From: Bacteroidia bacterium
GTDB lineage: Bacteria; Bacteroidota; Bacteroidia; M30B66
DNA length: 38,234 nt
Direction: 5' to 3'
Assembly: GCA_019695235.1 (NCBI GenBank)
Contig: JAIBAI010000028.1
Coordinates: 1-38,234, forward strand
Translations under genes and position numbers: made by a program
Shown here: positions 7,894 through 16,024 of the stretch, piece by piece
Numbering within the stretch: position 1 is the first letter of the stretch
Layout: every line of letters starts with the position of its first letter
Notes under the pieces: generated by a model
Databases searched by the model: none
The model's input: only the letters and a program-made list of their open reading frames with translations
What the model was told of the DNA's origin: nothing

Positions 7894-7965
7894 ATGGGGG
7901 TAGAGCAGTCGGTCGTAATAGGCAACTCCTGTACGACAATGCAGAAACTAAAAGGATCGTTATGA
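7894..7965 (+). CDS. Possible 23-codon leader ORF overlapping the barrel-protein start
   Basis: An ATG 7 nt after a -7 type box opens a 23-codon frame (MGVEQSVVIGNSC..., ending KLKGSL). Its TGA overlaps the ATG of the following gene in an ATGA arrangement (7962-7965), the usual layout for translational coupling. No family is recognised and codon evidence is weak at this length; it may be chance. Confidence 0.25.
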   Translation: MGVEQSVVIGNSCTTMQKLKGSL

Positions 7966-8714
7966 AACTACTGACAACAATACTTGCAACTGCAACGGCA
8001 TTGGCAGTGTTCGGACAAGACAATGTGACAGAGAAGCATAAACTATTGATTGGTGTGACTGTTTCTTCCGACATATGTTATCGGACACTTGAGCACGATG
8101 GAAGCAGCACAACGGCTCCATTAATTATGGATATACGAAATGACGGAGAAGTGCCGAAGTTCAGTTACTCTACTGGACTTTCACTCAGCTACAACTTGAC
8201 ACAGCATTGGGCTATTGAGACAGGTTTGCAGTATTCGAACAAAGGTTTTAAGTTCGCTAATTCCGACCTGACTTTTGGCGACCAAAATGACCCGAGGTAT
8301 GGTTTTATTTACACGCAAGAGGCACCAGTCCCAACTAAAGTCACTTTCATAGACAATTTTAACTACTTTGATATTCCGTTGCGGACAATTTTCAGTGCTG
8401 GCAAAAGAAAGTTGCGATTTATTTCCAGCATTGGCATAACTACAAACATCTTAATCAATGCGACAAATACCAACATTATAGAATATGAAGGTAACGATAC
8501 AGAACGCAAGACACAAGAACAAATTTATGATTACAAAACAATCAACTTCTCACCGACAGCCAGCGTTGGTATTGACTGGCAGTTTGCCGACAAATTTAAT
8601 TTACGTGTTGAACCGACTTTTCGATATGGTTTACTAAAAATAATTGACGCTCCAATTACTGCTTACCTGTGGGCTGGTGGACTTAATCTGACATGCTATT
8701 ACACTTTAAAATGA
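7962..8714 (+). CDS. Outer-membrane beta-barrel protein of unknown function
   Basis: About 250 aa from ATG 7962. It has a signal peptide (MKLLTTILATATALAVFGQ, cut likely after the FGQ) and then alternating amphipathic strands typical of small Bacteroidota barrels of the PorT/OmpA-like type: GLSLSYNLTQHWAIETGLQYSNKG, LRFISSIGITTNIL, ASVGIDWQFADKFNLRVEPTFRYG, with a strand at the C-terminus (GGLNLTCYYTLK). No enzymatic motif. The open frame begins at 7884 but the earlier residues (RNGGRAVGRNRQ...) do not look like protein. Base use is more A/T-rich than neighbouring core genes. A copy of the islet repeat begins 28 bp after the stop. Function unknown. Confidence 0.7.
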   Translation: MKLLTTILATATALAVFGQDNVTEKHKLLIGVTVSSDICYRTLEHDGSSTTAPLIMDIRNDGEVPKFSYSTGLSLSYNLTQHWAIETGLQYSNKGFKFANSDLTFGDQNDPRYGFIYTQEAPVPTKVTFIDNFNYFDIPLRTIFSAGKRKLRFISSIGITTNILINATNTNIIEYEGNDTERKTQEQIYDYKTINFSPTASVGIDWQFADKFNLRVEPTFRYGLLKIIDAPITAYLWAGGLNLTCYYTLK

Positions 8715-8742
8715 AGGCCAAGAAATCAAGTGATACCTGTAA

Positions 8743-8870
8743 CATATAAGAAAAAACAGTAGTGCAGCAGGGCGGAAGTTCTTTTTTTTTTAGTTGACAA
8801 ATGCGTAGCTCAGTTCCGCATGCTGAGCTTGTCGAAGCATGGTTTTGAATTTTAAGACTGTTTCTAAGTG
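8743..8870 (+). repeat. Islet repeat, copy 1 (one 46-bp unit)
   Basis: About 128 bp: a head (CATATAAGAAAAAACAGTAG, then TGCAGCAGGGCGGAAGTTC), a T-run, one 46-bp unit (8793-8838, from GTTGACAAATGCG to GCTTGTCGAAGC), and a tail ending CTGTTTCTAAGTG. The same head, unit and tail recur in the same orientation at 9692-9911 after the toxin gene. The unit holds short self-complementary parts (ATGCG/CGCAT; GCTT-GTCG-AAGC). The rest of this 424-bp gap (8871-9126) shows nothing recognisable until the antitoxin promoter. Confidence 0.85.
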
Positions 8871-9126
8871 CGTTTTTGTGTGGTGATTTTGTTTCTCTAT
8901 GTGTAGAGTTTAATTGTACTTTACTTAAAATAATGCTTTTTCGCAGCCCAGGTTACCCTAGCTACCGAATGGCTTGAAATACGAATACTATAAAATTTAA
9001 CCAGTAGTGGAAACAGGAAAACCAATATTCTGTTATTTTTGAGGTGTACAATGGCTTTTCAGACGGCCTGCTGTTAATGGTCAATTTGAAAAAATTTGGT
9101 TCCCCTAAACCTTCAGAAAAATTTCC

Positions 9127-9134
9127 TAACTTTG
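9127..9134 (+). promoter_or_regulatory. -7 box 4 nt before the antitoxin start
   Basis: TAACTTTG is a perfect TAnnTTTG box, and only 4 nt separate it from the ATG at 9139. Initiation at normal distance would start the mRNA at or next to the A of the start codon, so the toxin-antitoxin mRNA is predicted to be leaderless. No -33 TTTG at normal spacing. Confidence 0.55.
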
Positions 9135-9138
9135 CAAT

Positions 9139-9348
9139 ATGTCAACAAGAGAAATATTGCTGATAATCAAGCAGTTGCCTTTTAATGAAAGACTTCTTAT
9201 CATTGAAAAAGCATTAAAGACGCTTCACGAATCTACAGACACTCAACTTGAGAAAGCTGCGAATTCATTAATGACGGACTACCAAACCGATAAAGAACTG
9301 ACCGCTTTTACCGCCTTAGATTTCGAAAAGTTCTATGAAACGCGGTGA
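9139..9348 (+). CDS. Antitoxin of a MazF/PemK-type toxin-antitoxin pair
   Basis: 69 aa, starting MSTREILLIIKQLPFNERL and containing LLIIEKALKTLHES, a helical pattern seen in small antitoxins of this group. It ends with an acidic tail (YQTDKELTAFTALDFEKFYETR), which in such antitoxins wraps the toxin and blocks its active site. The gene comes first and overlaps the toxin gene by 14 bp, the classic arrangement for a type II pair. No recognisable ribbon-helix-helix motif beyond the short N-terminal helices, so autoregulation cannot be asserted. The pair lies between two direct repeats (8743 and 9692). Confidence 0.8.
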   Translation: MSTREILLIIKQLPFNERLLIIEKALKTLHESTDTQLEKAANSLMTDYQTDKELTAFTALDFEKFYETR

Positions 9349-9676
9349 AGTTTGGTTAATCAATCTTGATCCAACAGTCGGGATGGAAATCAGAAAAACA
9401 AGACCTGCTGTTATTGTTAACTCTGACGCTTTGGGTAAATTACCTTTAAATGTTATTGTTCCAATCACTGACTGGAAAGAGAATTATGCTGTTGCTCCAT
9501 GGATGGTCCAAGTTAAACCGACTACTACGAACGGGCTTTCAAAAGTTTCTTCAGCAGATTGTTTTCAAGTGCGCTCTGTTTCTCGGACACGTTTTGTCAA
9601 AAAATTAGGCATATTGAAATCTGAAATTATGAAGGAGATTGGTAGAGGGCTAAGTGCTGTTTTAGAATTGAGGTGA
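9335..9676 (+). CDS. Type II toxin, MazF/PemK mRNA endoribonuclease
   Basis: 113 aa, full length for the family. It starts MKRGEVWLINLDPTVGMEIRK, then TRPAVIVNSD, the MazF/PemK signature in which the conserved Arg of KTRP takes part in catalysis. Further strands: LNVIVPITDW, GLSKVSSADCFQVRSVSR (the Ser/Ala-Asp/Cys-Q segment of PemK-type toxins) and a C-terminal helix (EIMKEIGRGLSAVLEL). Expected action: cuts mRNA at specific short sites when freed of its antitoxin. Frame is intact, so the system may be active. It ends 15 bp before the second islet repeat. Confidence 0.92.
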   Translation: MKRGEVWLINLDPTVGMEIRKTRPAVIVNSDALGKLPLNVIVPITDWKENYAVAPWMVQVKPTTTNGLSKVSSADCFQVRSVSRTRFVKKLGILKSEIMKEIGRGLSAVLELR

Positions 9677-9691
9677 GGCTCCTACCTAAAG

Positions 9692-9911
9692 CATATAAGA
9701 AAAAACAGTAGTGCAGCAGGGCGGAAGTTCGCTTTTTTTCAGTTGACAAATGCGTAGCTCGGTTCCGCATGCTGAGCTTGTCGAAGCGTTGACAAATGCG
9801 TAGCTCAGTTCCGCATGCTGAGCTTGTCGAAGCGTTGACAAATGCATAGTTCGGTTCCGCATGCTGAGCTTGTCGAAGCAAGGTTTAGAATCTTAAGGCT
9901 GTTTCTAAGTG
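9692..9911 (+). repeat. Islet repeat, copy 2 (three tandem 46-bp units)
   Basis: Same head (9692-9730) and tail (to CTGTTTCTAAGTG at 9911) as copy 1, but with three tandem 46-bp units at 9742-9787, 9788-9833 and 9834-9879. The middle unit is identical to the single unit of copy 1; the others differ at one to three bases. This is most of the 393-bp gap between toxin and TPR-like gene; the rest (9912-10057) shows only the promoter of the next gene. Confidence 0.9.
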
Positions 9912-10057
9912 AATTTTTTGAAATCCGCCACCTTCTGCTAACTGCAAATCTTTATGCCTCATCCTCCAGTGTAATGCCCCCTTAAATATTCAGACAAAGT
10001 TGTACTATGGAATGGGAAAGAAAGTATGACTGTATGACATTATATGACAATTAAATT

Positions 10058-10065
10058 TACCTTTG
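10058..10065 (+). promoter_or_regulatory. -7 box 4 nt before the TPR-like gene start
   Basis: TACCTTTG matches TAnnTTTG and ends 4 nt before the ATG at 10070, the same geometry as at the antitoxin gene. Predicts a leaderless mRNA. Confidence 0.55.
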
Positions 10066-10069
10066 ACTT

Positions 10070-10942
10070 ATGAGCAAACAACATGATAAAGCAATGACTG
10101 ACCTGCAACGACTTTTGGGAACGCAGGACTTTAAAACGGAAGCCGACCTACAAAAGTTTTTAGACGGTATCATAGGACAACCAATTCCATCGTTTCCTAA
10201 GGAGGCGTTGAGCTTTCAAGAGCAAGCTCAGGATTTGGTTTTTGAGGCATACGAACTTCCGCCAGCAAAAGCAAAATTAAACATTGAGAAAGCACTTCAA
10301 CTTGACAGCAACTGCATTGAGGCGTATGAATTTCTTGGCTCCATGGAAAGAACGGCAGAAATTGCATGTGCATTTTATGAAAAAGGAATAGCTATTGGCA
10401 GACAAGTTTTCGGAGGAAAATATTTAGAAGATCATAAAGGAGCTTTTTGGGGCTTTCATGAAACGCGGCCATTCATGCGATGTATGCAGCACTATTCCGG
10501 CTGTCTTTACACCATGGGAAAAGTGAAAGAATGCGTTGCGGTTTTGGAAGAAATGATTGAACTAAATCCAGACGACAATCAAGGTGTAAGAGACCATCTG
10601 TTACTTTACCTCATTCAACTTGACGAAAAGAAAAAATTTGAGAAGTATGCCAAGATGTTCAATGGGGATAGCATGGCGTTTCCGCTTTTCAATCGGGCCT
10701 TGTTTGCCTTCAAGACAGAGGGTGAAACCGAAAATGCAAACAAACAGCTTCAAAAAGCATTAAAGCAAAATAAGTTTGTAGCAGCAAAAATTCTATCTAA
10801 AAAACCAATCACCGAACTTGCTAACCATTACGGTATTGGTGATGAGAACGAAGCTGACTACTATGTTTTTTTTGCGCAACACATTTGGCAAAGCACAAAT
10901 GGTGCAACAAGTTGGTTAAAAAAACTTTCTGCAAAATCATGA
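10070..10942 (+). CDS. TPR-like protein, ST7-related, function unknown
   Basis: 290 aa, no signal peptide, so cytoplasmic. Helical throughout with TPR-like pairs: AKAKLNIEKALQLDSNCIEAYEFLGS, CAFYEKGIAIGRQVFG, and HYSGCLYTMGKVKECVAVLEEMIELNPDDNQGVR. The latter half (RDHLLLYLIQLDEKK, FPLFNRALFAFKTEG, NKQLQKALKQNKFVAAKIL, and NHYGIGDENEADYYVFF) resembles bacterial proteins related to ST7 and TPR regions sometimes attached to SEC-C proteins. No catalytic motif. Start fixed by the -7 box just upstream. It is the third module of the accessory islet, and a diverged piece of the islet repeat follows 37 bp after its stop. Confidence 0.75.
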   Translation: MSKQHDKAMTDLQRLLGTQDFKTEADLQKFLDGIIGQPIPSFPKEALSFQEQAQDLVFEAYELPPAKAKLNIEKALQLDSNCIEAYEFLGSMERTAEIACAFYEKGIAIGRQVFGGKYLEDHKGAFWGFHETRPFMRCMQHYSGCLYTMGKVKECVAVLEEMIELNPDDNQGVRDHLLLYLIQLDEKKKFEKYAKMFNGDSMAFPLFNRALFAFKTEGETENANKQLQKALKQNKFVAAKILSKKPITELANHYGIGDENEADYYVFFAQHIWQSTNGATSWLKKLSAKS

Positions 10943-10979
10943 CGACAGAACTCAGAATATGCTCCAATCCGGCGATTAC

Positions 10980-11020
10980 CATAAAAGAAAAAACTGTAGT
11001 ACAATAAGGCGAATTTAGCT
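10980..11020 (+). repeat. Islet repeat, copy 3 (diverged head only)
   Basis: CATAAAAGAAAAAACTGTAG and the following TACAATAAGGCGAA align with the repeat head of copies 1 and 2 at about four bases in five over 40 bp. The 46-bp units and the tail are missing. It is in the same orientation and the same place relative to a stop codon as the other two. Confidence 0.6.
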
Positions 11021-11047
11021 TCTTTCAATCAATATAAGCCGAGATCA

Positions 11048-13237
11048 TCAGTCTATTTTGAGAAACCTTGGCTTGTAAAAGGGGGAAGTATGGTTCAGCT
11101 TTAAAACGTACAGCCCGGGTTGCAGCGCTGAAATATTCAAGCGATTCTCACCAGCTATCGTTTTGCCTGATAAAATACTTCGTCCGGCGAGATCTAAAAT
11201 TTCAAAGCGCTGGCATACATGAACGTCATCAATATACCAGCTCAGGTAGTCTTTAGCCGGGTTTGGACTGATTTTGAGATTGCTGGCCAAAGGTTGGTTT
11301 GTAAAAGAAGGGGCGACTCCACTGAAATACTCGAGACCACCCCGGTAATTGCCACATACAAGCTCCGGGAATCCATCAGCATTGAAATCGGCAATGGCAA
11401 TGGTACTGCGTTTCCCGGCATCTGTATTGAGCCAGTCTAATTCTATTGGAATCGGTGTGTTTTCAAACGGTGAAGCCCCGATTTCCCAAAGGTAAAATTT
11501 TCCTGATTCGCTTCCGGAAAACAACCAGTTGCGGTTGTTATGTCTGAAAAATGCAGGGCTGCTGTATCCGTAATTGCTTTTTGATTCATCAATTGTTTCA
11601 ATTGCGCCAAGTTGTTCAAGGGTGGCAGTATTGGCAAAGGCTGGAAGCTGAGGGCTTCCGGTGTTTTCAAAAAAGTTGAAATAGCCGCTTCTGCTTCCAC
11701 ATATTAGATCCTGATCACCATCCATGTCAATATCAGTTAGGCAGGGTACAGGTTCAATTCCGGAAATGAGTTGCCCGAACCATCCGTTGTCGGGCTGAAA
11801 ATTGAATTCATTGACTGGTGCTTTTCTTAGCAGGCATAGAAAGCCACCCGCTGCTTTGCCAACCAAAAGGTCAGGAAGCTGGTCGCCGTTGATGTCTGCA
11901 ATGGCCGGGGCCAGGTATGAGAGATTAAGAGATGCAAGATTTGCTAAATCATGTGTAACAAGTGTAAATTCAGGATGAGTATTGTTCCCGGTGTTGAGGT
12001 ACAGGTATAGGTGTGCAATATCTTTTCCCGGTTCTTGTTGATTGGCTGAAGGAATAAAATTACCCGCATTGCCAAGCACCAGGTCAAAATCACCATCGCG
12101 GTCAATATCTGCCAAAACCGGGATGCTAAGTTTTCCGGCATCAATCATTTGGTCTGACAGGAAGGTATGCGGGGTCTGGGTATAGAGAAATGGGCCGGGC
12201 AGGGAGGTGTAAATTTTACATACGCTATCTGCTGAGATAGCCTGATGGTCGGTATTCGGGCAAATTACTAATCCAGGAAGACCATTGCCTGCATCTTCCA
12301 GCCGAAAAGCAGCCGGGAAATTGGGTTGTGAAAATTGCGAATAAGCTGCCGGGTAATGTTGTGGGTGGCTGATGATTACATCTTTTTCGTTTTGCTTTTC
12401 GTTGATGAGCAAGTGCAATTCAGCGTAGGAAATATCACCCAGAAACAGGTCGGGGTCGCCATCTTTATCAGGATCGTCGGCAAACAAGCTTGAACCTGTG
12501 TGACGCAGGCCACCTCCCTGGGTCTTATCACAACTGTCGTTCAGGTTGATACCATTTGACAGCGCATCTTCGGTAAACAGCCCCCAGTTGTCACTTGCCA
12601 GCTCAAAGACCAATGAATCCCGGTGTCCGAATCTTTCAAACGACATATTCCGGTGATATTCAACACAGGTGCCAAGTATGTAAAAGGTGAGCACATCAAG
12701 GTCGCCATCACCGTCAAGGTCGGCGATAGCCGGCAAGTCAATCTGGTTGACAAACAGGTTGAGCAAACCATTGCCATAATCAGAAAAGAGGAGGGATGAC
12801 ACCAATTCAAAAGCTACAGGCTTGCCCGGCACAGAAACATTTCGGTAAACCCGTATCCCTTGTCCGGCAGAGCAAAAAAGGTCTTTCAGGCCGTCACCAT
12901 CATAGTCTTTTGCCAGCATCCAGTGTTCTTCTTCCGGAAAAAGAGCTGCGTATTCAGCCCGCCATATATAACCGTTTGTGCTGCGGATAAATGGCAAAAC
13001 CTTATCGCCGCTCCGGTCGAAAACCAATAAATCGGCTTGCATGTCACCGTTAATATCCAGCTCACTGATTTGTGGCGCATTCAGTCCGCCAGCCCAGGCA
13101 TTTGGCAAGGCCGTAGCCCCGGGTGCTTGATGCACCGGAATATCAAGGCGGCGATAGAAGCCAAAAGGGGTCTGTGCCCGCACTGACACCGAAGCGATAA
13201 ACAGGAGCAGGCATCCGATTTTCGCAATAGCCTTCAT
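11048..13237 (-). CDS. FG-GAP/VCBS repeat protein with T9SS sorting domain
   Basis: 729 aa, secreted. Signal peptide MKAIAKIGCLLLFIASVSVRAQ. At least eight calcium-binding type FG-GAP/VCBS motifs, such as DINGDMQADLLVFD, DYDGDGLKDLF, DLDGDGDLDVL, DPDKDGDPDLF, DIDRDGDFDLV, DINGDQLPDLL, DIDMDGDQDLI and DFNADGFPELV, spaced to build a beta-propeller. The last 75 residues (from LKISPNPAKDYLSWYID to ISALQPGLYVLKL) are a T9SS type A sorting domain, which directs export across the outer membrane and is then removed. Likely a surface or secreted binding protein; ligand unknown. It starts 3 bp after the apt stop, so it is probably the last gene of the HhH-apt operon. Confidence 0.92.
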   Translation of the reverse strand: MKAIAKIGCLLLFIASVSVRAQTPFGFYRRLDIPVHQAPGATALPNAWAGGLNAPQISELDINGDMQADLLVFDRSGDKVLPFIRSTNGYIWRAEYAALFPEEEHWMLAKDYDGDGLKDLFCSAGQGIRVYRNVSVPGKPVAFELVSSLLFSDYGNGLLNLFVNQIDLPAIADLDGDGDLDVLTFYILGTCVEYHRNMSFERFGHRDSLVFELASDNWGLFTEDALSNGINLNDSCDKTQGGGLRHTGSSLFADDPDKDGDPDLFLGDISYAELHLLINEKQNEKDVIISHPQHYPAAYSQFSQPNFPAAFRLEDAGNGLPGLVICPNTDHQAISADSVCKIYTSLPGPFLYTQTPHTFLSDQMIDAGKLSIPVLADIDRDGDFDLVLGNAGNFIPSANQQEPGKDIAHLYLYLNTGNNTHPEFTLVTHDLANLASLNLSYLAPAIADINGDQLPDLLVGKAAGGFLCLLRKAPVNEFNFQPDNGWFGQLISGIEPVPCLTDIDMDGDQDLICGSRSGYFNFFENTGSPQLPAFANTATLEQLGAIETIDESKSNYGYSSPAFFRHNNRNWLFSGSESGKFYLWEIGASPFENTPIPIELDWLNTDAGKRSTIAIADFNADGFPELVCGNYRGGLEYFSGVAPSFTNQPLASNLKISPNPAKDYLSWYIDDVHVCQRFEILDLAGRSILSGKTIAGENRLNISALQPGLYVLKLNHTSPFYKPRFLKID

Positions 13238-13240
13238 TGT

Positions 13241-13771
13241 TCAATAGGAGATAAGGCTGAGCACTTCGGCGCCGTATTGCTCCAGGTGTTTGCGGCCGCT
13301 TAGGAAGCCCAGTTCGACCACAAAGGTAAAGCCGACCACTTTTGCCTGTTGCATTTGCACCAGCTCGGCAGAAGCAGCAGCAGTACCACCTGTAGCCAGC
13401 AAATCATCGTGCACCAATACATTCCAGCCCGGTTTAAGGGCATCCTGGTGCATTTCAACAACTGCTGAACCGTATTCAAGGTTGTACGACCATGAAATAG
13501 TCTGATGGGGCAGTTTTCCTGCTTTTCGCACCGGTACAAAAGGTACATTGAAATGTTGGGCAAGCATCATGCCAAATAGAAAACCACGGCTTTCAACACC
13601 AACAATGGCGTTGATTTCACGGTTACGAAATGGCTCAGCCATTTCTTCAATTATTTCACGACACAAAACCGGGTTCTCAAGAATGGGGGTAATGTCTTTA
13701 AACAGAATTCCGGGTTTAGGGAAATCGGGTACATCACGAATTGACAGGCGAACTTTCTCTACGATGTTCAT
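13241..13771 (-). CDS. apt: Adenine phosphoribosyltransferase
   Basis: 176-aa purine salvage enzyme: adenine plus PRPP gives AMP. Start MNIVEKVRLSIRDVPDFPKPG, then the typical GILFKDITPIL, VGVESRGFLFG and the PRPP-binding loop VLVHDDLLATGGTAAASAEL. Length is as usual. Its ATG overlaps the stop of the upstream HhH gene (ATGA), and a T9SS cargo gene follows 3 bp later, so the three genes are very likely co-transcribed although their functions differ. Confidence 0.97.
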   Translation of the reverse strand: MNIVEKVRLSIRDVPDFPKPGILFKDITPILENPVLCREIIEEMAEPFRNREINAIVGVESRGFLFGMMLAQHFNVPFVPVRKAGKLPHQTISWSYNLEYGSAVVEMHQDALKPGWNVLVHDDLLATGGTAAASAELVQMQQAKVVGFTFVVELGFLSGRKHLEQYGAEVLSLISY

Positions 13772-14670
13772 TCAAATTTCAGGTATGGTAAAAACCGCTC
13801 CAGCTGCTCTGGCTTGATGGCAATGATTTTGCGCAGGTCGTCGGCATCTTTCAGGGGTTTGTGTTTGGCGCGGTAATTTACAATTGATTTTCCAACGCCA
13901 TACCATCCATAAGGGTGATTGAGTATTTCTTCATCGGGAGCACTGTTGATAACAATAAATCGCAACAAGGTGGTGTCAAGTGTTAGCTGGGGGGCAATGA
14001 TCTGGTACAGGGAGTCGCCAAAACCCTTCATTTCAAGCAGTTGTTCTTTTCGGTAAAAGCCCCCCAGACGATCACGGTGGCGCACGATACGCCGTGCCCA
14101 ATAAGGGCCTATGCCTCTGAGGGTTTGCAGGGTGGTCGTGTCGGCACTGTTTAGTTCAATGGGTACAGGCCTGGCTTTCTTCATTACGGTTGAGCGTACC
14201 TGGTTTTTTCGAAAAGCTTGCTGATTTTCAGGTAAATCAATCCACTGATAAAGCGTGGTGTATTCAACTGAATCAATGAAAAACAATTTTTGAAGGTCTG
14301 AGCGCACTTTAAATTGCCCGCCTTTTTGAATGTATTTTGCGACAGAACCCGCTTCACGTTCAGAGAAGCCTAATCGGAGCCAGTCGTCATGAGGAAGGGT
14401 GTTTGGGTTAAATTTGAAGGGGCTGAGTAGTGTAGCAGATTTTGTTGATTTCAACGGATTGATAACAATCCCAAGGCTGGTATCGTGCTGTGCAATCCAT
14501 TCAGCAAATTGAAGGGCTTCCGCTTCTGTAAGCGGATAATTATCACTTAGCAGTTTCGGATATACTATTCGTATGGTGTGTACCAGCATGATTGCAAACA
14601 CCAAAGCCAAAATACCACGACGTTCTGTTGCCGGAATATCAAGAAACTGATGTAGAAGCCTTTTCATCAC
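13768..14670 (-). CDS. ComEA-like helix-hairpin-helix protein with membrane anchor
   Basis: 300 aa. One membrane segment near the N-terminus (GILALVFAIMLVHTIRIVY), then a region with repeated helix-hairpin-helix motifs: FNPNTLPHDDWLRLGFSEREA, IELNSADTTTLQTLRGIGPYWA and INSAPDEEILNHPYGWYGVG. The middle repeat has the canonical N-S-A-D...L-x-x-I-x-G-I-G pattern of ComEA and the HhH DNA-binding proteins. It may bind incoming or other DNA at the membrane, but the exact role is unknown; similar genes are common in Bacteroidota. First gene of the HhH-apt-FG-GAP operon. Confidence 0.88.
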   Translation of the reverse strand: MMKRLLHQFLDIPATERRGILALVFAIMLVHTIRIVYPKLLSDNYPLTEAEALQFAEWIAQHDTSLGIVINPLKSTKSATLLSPFKFNPNTLPHDDWLRLGFSEREAGSVAKYIQKGGQFKVRSDLQKLFFIDSVEYTTLYQWIDLPENQQAFRKNQVRSTVMKKARPVPIELNSADTTTLQTLRGIGPYWARRIVRHRDRLGGFYRKEQLLEMKGFGDSLYQIIAPQLTLDTTLLRFIVINSAPDEEILNHPYGWYGVGKSIVNYRAKHKPLKDADDLRKIIAIKPEQLERFLPYLKFE

Positions 14671-14887
14671 CCAAAGGAGATTAACCAGGGGTGAAATTAG
14701 GGTATTACATCTACTACAGGCGTTTGAAACGTTTATATGTGTTTTGAAATTGTTGTGGCTTACATTTGATGAAGAGCAGATGACGCTACCCAGTCTTCCT
14801 GTGTACCTTGTTTAGCCATAACTGAGGTTCTTGACGAATGTCTTTTGAATCAATCCACCCGGCAGCCTTTTTTTGGCATTCATCTGT

Positions 14888-14895
14888 TATCTTCG
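14888..14895 (+). promoter_or_regulatory. Weak -7 box before the T9SS cargo gene
   Basis: TATCTTCG differs from TAnnTTTG at one base; 40 nt before ATG 14936. No -33 element at normal spacing. Confidence 0.3.
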
Positions 14896-14935
14896 TGCAA
14901 TACACCACCGCAAAACCTTACAAACAAAATATAAT

Positions 14936-15865
14936 ATGACAACACCCAAAACGATTCTACTGATTGCTGTGATTTTCACACAATTTGTACTCGTCAAATC
15001 AAAACTTAATGCTCAGCAATGGTGCAGTCCTGGAGCACAATGGGAATATAGTACATACGAAGCATATCCAACATTGGAGCGCTTTTTTTATGATGGGGAC
15101 ACATTAATTAACGACTTAAATTGTCAAATAATACGCGGAGCATACCGAGATCTCCTTTTAGGGCCTCAAGGAATAATACTTGCACACCCGGAAGTATTGT
15201 ATCAAAACTATTACACACGGACTTCTGGTGATTCAGTATTTTGGTGGCAATCAGGAACGTTTCGATTTATTTATGATTTTGGAGCGGCTGTTGGTGATAG
15301 TTGGACAATCTATCATCCTTTGCCATTTACTTGCTGGCCACAAACTGTAACAGTGGATAGTATCGGGACAGAAACCATTAATGGTATAACAATGCGTTGG
15401 GTTAAATTCACTCCGGACACACTTCAAGCGGTCAATTTTGGAGGTAAAGCTTACGAAAGATTTGGTCTGGTTAATAAGTTTCTTTTTCCGGGAAATTCCT
15501 GGTATTGCACTAACACAGATACAAAGCAATTTGGTTTCTTGTGCTATTCAGATGACCAGTTAGGTTCTATTGGTTCTGAAAGCAACTGTAACCTATATGA
15601 AACAGCTTCAATTCAAAGCCATGCAAAGGAATATTCAGAGGTTTATATTTATCCACAACCTGCCGATAATTTCATAATAGTAAAGCATGAAAAATTCTTT
15701 CATGGAAATTACGCTATTTTAAATCTTGCAGGACAACAACTGATCGGCGGAGAATTTTCAGGTCAACAAATAAGCATTGAATTAAATATTCCCTCTGGTA
15801 TATACCTTCTGAAAATACAGCAACCAACGGGAGTATTATTCAAAAAAATAATAGTTTCCCACTGA
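14936..15865 (+). CDS. Secreted protein with T9SS type A sorting domain, function unknown
   Basis: About 309 aa from ATG 14936. Signal peptide (TILLIAVIFTQFVLVKSKLNAQ). The mature part (QWCSPGAQWEYSTYEAY...) has no recognised enzyme motif and looks all-beta. The last 75 residues (from VYIYPQPADNFIIV through LNLAGQQLIGGEF to PSGIYLLKIQQ) form the sorting domain, so it is exported by the T9SS. The open frame begins at 14873, but the extra residues lack protein character and would hide the signal peptide. Codon use is A/T-rich compared with the operon upstream; together with the next gene it forms a small islet. Confidence 0.83.
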   Translation: MTTPKTILLIAVIFTQFVLVKSKLNAQQWCSPGAQWEYSTYEAYPTLERFFYDGDTLINDLNCQIIRGAYRDLLLGPQGIILAHPEVLYQNYYTRTSGDSVFWWQSGTFRFIYDFGAAVGDSWTIYHPLPFTCWPQTVTVDSIGTETINGITMRWVKFTPDTLQAVNFGGKAYERFGLVNKFLFPGNSWYCTNTDTKQFGFLCYSDDQLGSIGSESNCNLYETASIQSHAKEYSEVYIYPQPADNFIIVKHEKFFHGNYAILNLAGQQLIGGEFSGQQISIELNIPSGIYLLKIQQPTGVLFKKIIVSH

Positions 15866-15966
15866 TTCATTGCTGATTTGGTCGGAAGTGCTATACAACG
15901 TTTACGACATAACCTGCAGCTAACACGCCGTTTCATAACACAAATTAATTACTACTTTTGAAATGG

Positions 15967-15999
15967 TTTGTGAGCCATTTATTTCACTGATTAAATTTG
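15967..15999 (+). promoter_or_regulatory. Promoter of the 284-aa unknown gene
   Basis: TTTG (15967-15970), a 21-nt spacer and TAAATTTG (15992-15999) form a full Bacteroidota promoter, leader about 20 nt. A second -7 type box (TACTTTTG, 15953-15960) lies just upstream. Confidence 0.6.
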
Positions 16000-16024
16000 T
16001 TGCAAAATATTATCGCACTAACAA

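Noticed and set aside
9627-9881. 84-codon minus-strand reading frame after the toxin gene
   Set aside because: It is made mainly of the translated 46-bp repeat (recurring LRQAQHAE-like and DKLSMRN phrases) and has no independent support.
8743-9911. CRISPR array
   Set aside because: The 46-bp units are joined head to tail without spacers, and no cas genes are present.
8743-9911. Insertion sequence bounded by the repeats
   Set aside because: The repeats are direct, not inverted; no transposase lies between or beside them and no target-site duplication was seen.
15890-15960. Integron attC-like site after the T9SS cargo gene
   Set aside because: The text has TAAC/GTTA-like pieces, but they do not fit the RYYYAAC and GTTRRRY core sites, and no integrase is in the window.
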